A stretch of 64,000 nucleotides of DNA from Takifugu bimaculatus (lineage: Eukaryota > Chordata > Actinopteri > Tetraodontiformes > Tetraodontidae), in NCBI GenBank assembly GCA_004026145.2, contig CP034990.1:862699-926698 (forward strand). The letters are read 5' to 3'. The translations under genes and the position numbers were made by a program. Below are positions 60,069-64,000 of the stretch, in pieces. Below the pieces are notes generated by a model. The model had not been told where the DNA came from. It saw nothing but the letters and a program-made list of their open reading frames with translations, and did not search any database. Each line of letters opens with the position of its first letter. Within the stretch, counting starts at the first letter, position 1.

Positions 60069-60520
60069 GAGTACGTGTCTGATCGGAGCGCGACTTCACC
60101 TGGTCAGGAGAAAAGTCTTCGAAGTCTAGTCTCAACTTGTGGTGAACTTTGTTGGTGCACCTGTCTGAATACACTTCTGAGGATTCGATGACAGAATGGA
60201 CACAGAACTTCAAAATGAACTGTGAAAGATGCTGGAGGACCCTGGATAAAGATGTGGAACAACTGAAGATCCGTCATCAGGGGACTATGAACTACAAATT
60301 CAAAAACTACTGTTTGATGTGTTTTATGTATTTAACATGTATATCTGAAGTCTTGTTATTGCTAAGAGAAGCTGCTAAGAGGAGATGCTGGAGCCCGTAG
60401 ACTCCTGGTTGTTCACCATATGAGGAGGTGTATCATGAAGCCATTCTACTATTCCCATTTTTGGTACTAACTGAACTCTATGCCATTGGGTTTGCTATAT
60501 TGTGTATCATGAGGTCATCG
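60069..60520. other. Spacer, no gene recognised
   Basis: An open stretch of 83 codons at 60149-60400 begins MLVHLSEYTSEDSMTEWTQ. It has no family likeness I recognise and no splice support. I treat it as chance or as decayed mobile-element sequence. Confidence 0.3.
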
Positions 60521-60745
60521 GAGAAGAATGTGTTTACTTGACTGTATAAGAAGGAGCTATCGATGTAAGAACTTCAGAGTTCTTCACCTACAGGACCACG
60601 AAACCTCCCTCAGGCGAACTGCAGTGTCCGATAGATACCTGACTGTTCTCTCCAATAGGCATCTATGATAACCAAGTCGGTGTCTATGAAGATTCCTTTC
60701 TCATCAGCACCTCTCAACCACCACCAGAAGAAATTCACAACATCT
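60521..60745 (+). repeat. TATA-containing dispersed element, copy 2 (shortened)
   Basis: It matches 56385-56605 in the same orientation, including GAGCTATCGATGTAAG and GATAACCAAGTCGGTGTCTA. It breaks off at AAATTCACAACATC and joins directly to the block at 60743. Confidence 0.8.
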
Positions 60746-61075
60746 GTATTCCAGAAACTGAGACCTGGGAACACTGGGAATGTTATTAGCACGTGTCTCA
60801 CTAGCAGGGTCAAACCATAGCTGTGTGAAACTGCTGGTTAAGTCAGATGGAGAGAATAAGAGCACAGATTAGAAACATGAGGGACAGGGACAAGTCAAGG
60901 AGAAGGTGTTTTTCAGCAAGGCGGAAAGACAGCCGCGGAATCACACAATCTGGCCTCCATCCTGATTTTAATATTAAATTCCAAATCAGGATTGAAAGCA
61001 AACTCTGAATATGACCGTTAAAACAACAAATGATTATTGCAGATTGCAGTGTTAAGTCAACATGTGAAGGTATTT
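60743..61075. repeat. Dispersed block, copy B
   Basis: Direct copy of 53405-53755. It ends at the palindrome 61063-61088, where sequence orientation flips. Confidence 0.85.
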
Positions 61076-61088
61076 AAATACCTTCACA
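61063..61088. repeat. Perfect 26-bp palindrome at a fold-back junction
   Basis: The sequence reads the same on both strands around its centre (TTT|AAA at 61075/61076). About 60888-60920 reappears inverted at about 61092-61126, so the palindrome lies at the turn of a small fold-back. Confidence 0.95.
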
Positions 61089-61798
61089 TCTTGCTGAAAA
61101 CCACCTTCTCCTTGACTTGTCCCATGATTGTTGTTTAGAATTGTTTGTTTAGGACTGGATTGGACTGAATTAGCATCAATAATTTACATATGTGTTTCTA
61201 TAAAAGACTGGGTCAAGGGATAGTTAGGTTGTCAGACTTCATGCCCTGGCATTTGACTTTGTTATTGTAGGGTTATGAACTGGCCCGGAGCTCTGTAATA
61301 TTTGTATCTTGAATTGTTTCTATTTGCTCAATACATTTTGAAATTGGTATTTTTCTTCTTGAAGTCTTCATACAAAGAACCCGCGGATTAGCAGTGACAC
61401 ATGTGAGGTATTGCGATCCAACACAACGTGGCTATTAAAACTATAACATCATTTCCTGGCCATAACACCAACACATTCCTCGTGCCAGCACGCTCAGTTG
61501 CCAATCCTATACATAACACAGTGTACAGACCGAATAAGATAAATTCAGAATCAGCTGTCCTTTTTAGCTGAAATGAGCAGTGCAATAAATCTCATGGCCT
61601 GTCTCTCCTCCAGAGCCACTACTTCAGTCTTTCACAAAACAAAAAAAAGGTCAAATTGAAAGATTTAGAAGAAGTATTCTAAAACATCGACACAAAAATG
61701 TACACCCAAACTAATTATCTTTACAGTGTGTCTAAATTACTCCCCCAAAAGCTTAATTGAACTAACCAGAATCCCAATATGTGAAAAAACCGTCACTT

Positions 61799-62103
61799 TA
61801 CTTGCCGGCTTGGAGCGGGAGTTGGTCCGAGGAAGCAGATGGAGAAGAAGACAGCCACAACCGATCCTGTTCGTGACGCCAGCTTTGTGGTGAATTTCTT
61901 CTGGTGGTGGTCGAGAGGTGCTGATGAGAAAGGAATCTTCGTAGACACCGACTTGGTTATCATATGTTTATTGGAGAGAACAGTCAGGTATCTATCGGAC
62001 ACTGCAGTTCGCCCGGGGGAGGTTTCGTGGTCCTGTTGGTGAAGAACTCTGAAGTGCTTACATCGATAGCTCCTATTTATACAGTCAAGTAAACACATTC
62101 AGG
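61799..62103 (-). repeat. TATA-containing dispersed element, copy 3 (inverted)
   Basis: It corresponds to 56385-56697 within the inverted arm. The TATA-like TATAAATAGGAGC reads on the minus strand near 62086-62074. Confidence 0.75.
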
Positions 62104-62751
62104 CTTCAGATACTACCCTGCTGATAAACAGTAATTCAGATCAAGCCAGATTAATGATTCATCATTAAGATCAACAGGTTGTAGATATATATTCTGTAAC
62201 AAATTGTGGGGCTTGTTGTTTTTTGTTCTTTAATAAAAGTATTGATTGGAATAAAGCCCTCAGAAAGTGTTTCAATGACTCAATGATGACTGAGGAAGTT
62301 GTCTTTATGCACTGATTTACAGCTCTCTTTTGTTCTCTCTAATTCGTTCTTGTTTACACACATACATTTTAGATTCTGATTATTCTAGCACATCCTGTGG
62401 AACGCTGAAATTGTTTAAAAATCTGTTCTTGACAAAATCTTATTTTTCCCTTTTGGTACCTAAAATACCGTAGAAATCATTTGACTGGGTGACATTTATC
62501 ATCACCATTATTCATCCTGATTATTTTATTATTCCTATTTTAAATAATATTCTTGTAATCTTGTAATTCATAAAAATTATCAGGAGCCATTTGGTTAGAT
62601 AAATAAATGTGCGGTCATCAAGCAATATTCTCTTCCAGGTTACCTGAACAAGACCAACAGTTTTATAATATTTTTATTTCAATACACCATTAATCACAAC
62701 ACAATATGTGAAATTTGCTTTTAGATAATAATTTTTCAAGTTCTGATAGAA

Positions 62752-63102
62752 TCAATTCTGAATAAATGTCTTTTTTAAATCACGCTTACTTTTTGCTCTC
62801 GCACATCTAGAACACAAGCATCGTACTAGAGCAGCAAAGGTCATGAAAATGAGCAGCGTGATTCCAGCTAAGAAGAGCATCACGTCTACAGAGTGATAGG
62901 AATACCAGGGCAGCCTGTAGGACTCAGTCCTCAGGTGAGCTGCACCTTTGTGTCTCATGACAAACTCTATCCAGAAGAGGGCGCTGTCCATCGGCTTCAT
63001 CGGCGCGTCTCTGTGCAGTCTGGAGAGCCTCTGCATGTTCATCCTGTAGGAGGGATCGTTTAAAACTTCCTGAATACCTTGAAAGAAGATCTCTTCAGTC
63101 AT
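62752..63102 (-). pseudogene. 3' fragment of a UDP-glucuronosyltransferase
   Basis: Only the last 116 codons remain: MTEEIFFQGIQEVLNDPSYR, the membrane helix and a tail changed to RAKSKRDLKKTFIQN because the former stop region differs. It lacks the signal peptide, catalytic His and UDP-sugar signature, so it cannot be an active enzyme. It arose as the end of the inverted duplication of UGT 4. The fragment starts at an ATG right after GAAAG, so a short spliced product is imaginable but unsupported. Confidence 0.9.
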
Positions 63103-63715
63103 CTTTCAAACACATCAAGACCTAACAAAGGTAAAGGGCAAATATTAACCATATATATTGTTTATACTGCTTGTAATTGGGATAAGGTAAACATCTGTTC
63201 ACTATTTTAACATAAAAGTGTTTGATTGTGAGGCATTAAAAGCCACAAAATGCAACGGGTCCATCAGACCCCCCAAACGCTGGCTGAGTAACAACAATAT
63301 TACACAAGGGTTAAGGGTCCTGATGTTTCACTTCGTGATCCACAAACTCCCCAATGCATTCTTATCGCTGCTCAGTGACGCCGTATTTCAGTGCCAAAGT
63401 CCTTTTCTGCTCGGAATATCAAAAGTGAAGCATCTGTTTTGTTCTCCAGCCAAAGAATAGAATAAGAGGCGACACAAAGGTAAAAAATGCTATTTTAAAG
63501 TCATATTTCCCAGGATTTAAAAATGAAATAATTGTGTTTTCAGGGTATGACAAAAAGATTACTTGAATCGTTAAATGTTATGTCTTTTTATTGTTTTGGT
63601 AATGCAAGTGTGATTATAGAGGAGGCATTACTTTATCACACACAGCTTATGGACAGTCAATAATCATCTCAATCACTTTTGTCTTTGTTAGATCTCTTTT
63701 AGAGGCACGGCAAAA
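63103..63715. other. Upstream region of the partial UGT
   Basis: From about 63310 on it matches the UGT 4 upstream region (53745-54132) in direct orientation, including TTCTTATCGCTGCTCAGTGA. The first 200 bases, next to the inversion breakpoint, have no copy elsewhere in the window. Confidence 0.65.
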
Positions 63716-64000
63716 ATGCAGGGCCTCTGGTTGTGGATGGCTCTATGCTTCCTCTGCCCGACCGTGGTCCACGGTGGGAAAGTTCTCGTTTTTCCGATTG
63801 ACGGGAGCCACTGGGTGAACATGAAAGTCATTATCGAGGCCCTTCATTCCAGGGGCCATCAGGTCTCAGTCGTGCGGTCATCAGACAGCTGGTACATCGA
63901 AGAAAAGTCTCCGTTCTACAATTCAATCACGCTTGATAGCCCTTCAGAATTTGACGAAAGCTTCATAACGACCTTCATAGCCGGGCTGTTGGAGACCCAG
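63716..64000 (+). CDS. UDP-glucuronosyltransferase, 5' part, cut by window end (UGT 5)
   Basis: The first 95 codons are nearly identical to UGT 4: the same signal peptide MQGLWLWMALCFLCPTVVHG, the same DGSHWVN catalytic-His segment and DSWYIEEKSPFYNS. The rest lies outside. With its upstream flank it is a tandem copy of UGT 4 about 9.6 kb away. Confidence 0.93.
   Translation, partial: MQGLWLWMALCFLCPTVVHGGKVLVFPIDGSHWVNMKVIIEALHSRGHQVSVVRSSDSWYIEEKSPFYNSITLDSPSEFDESFITTFIAGLLETQ

Larger units (their letters stand above)
61150..63102 (-). repeat. Right arm of ~1.95-kb inverted duplication
   Basis: Reverse-orientation copy of 55381-57329. It includes the flank of UGT 4, the TATA-containing element (about 61799-62103) and the last third of a UGT. 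The match stops sharply at 63102. Confidence 0.9.

Noticed and set aside
60149..60400. 83-codon open frame
   Set aside because: No family likeness, no promoter or splice support, and it lies in rearranged repeat-rich spacer.

Overview
The window is vertebrate nuclear DNA, almost certainly from a compact percomorph-type teleost. Genes are split by short GT-AG introns. (CA)n tracts and fish-type retroelement tails are common. The order ube2q2 - chrnb4 - chrna3 - chrna5 and the intronless UDP-glucuronosyltransferase (UGT) copies fit a bony fish. All calls come from reading the sequence, splice sites and remembered family features; no search was run.

Layout: (1) 1-7.4 kb: a complete 13-exon E2 ubiquitin-conjugating enzyme gene, ube2q2 (minus), with a long 3' flank holding two CTCF-like motifs. 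(2) 7.4-17 kb: mostly gene-free, with one possible small spliced gene at 8.55-9.10 kb and a (CCAT)n tract. (3) 17-28.4 kb: chrnb4 and chrna3 in tandem (plus), neuronal nicotinic receptor subunits; chrna3 carries an apparent one-base frameshift in the M3-M4 loop. (4) 28.4-35.4 kb: a 2.5-kb minisatellite of a 19-bp unit, then a two-Ig-domain membrane receptor with tyrosine motifs and another apparent one-base frameshift. (5) 36.2-45.1 kb: one UGT (minus), then chrna5 (minus), which has lost the vicinal cysteine pair that defines alpha subunits. (6) 46.9-64 kb: UGT genes 2, 3 and 4 (plus), a CALHM-family channel gene with nine Cys-rich 14-residue repeats in its cytosolic loop (minus), a 3' UGT fragment, the start of another UGT, and a rearranged block with a ~1.95-kb inverted duplication and a fold-back palindrome.

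The three receptor subunits form the conserved alpha5-alpha3-beta4 cluster (human 15q25) in the same relative orientation, but about 11.5 kb of unrelated material separates chrna3 from chrna5. Their products co-assemble into pentameric acetylcholine-gated channels of autonomic and habenular neurons. The UGTs are ER-lumenal detoxification enzymes: their aglycone-binding halves differ while their UDP-sugar-binding halves are almost the same, a patchwork that suggests gene conversion. The most unusual items are the Cys-repeat CALHM protein, the alpha5 without its Cys pair and with an open in-phase extra intron, and the inverted UGT copies flanking chrna5.
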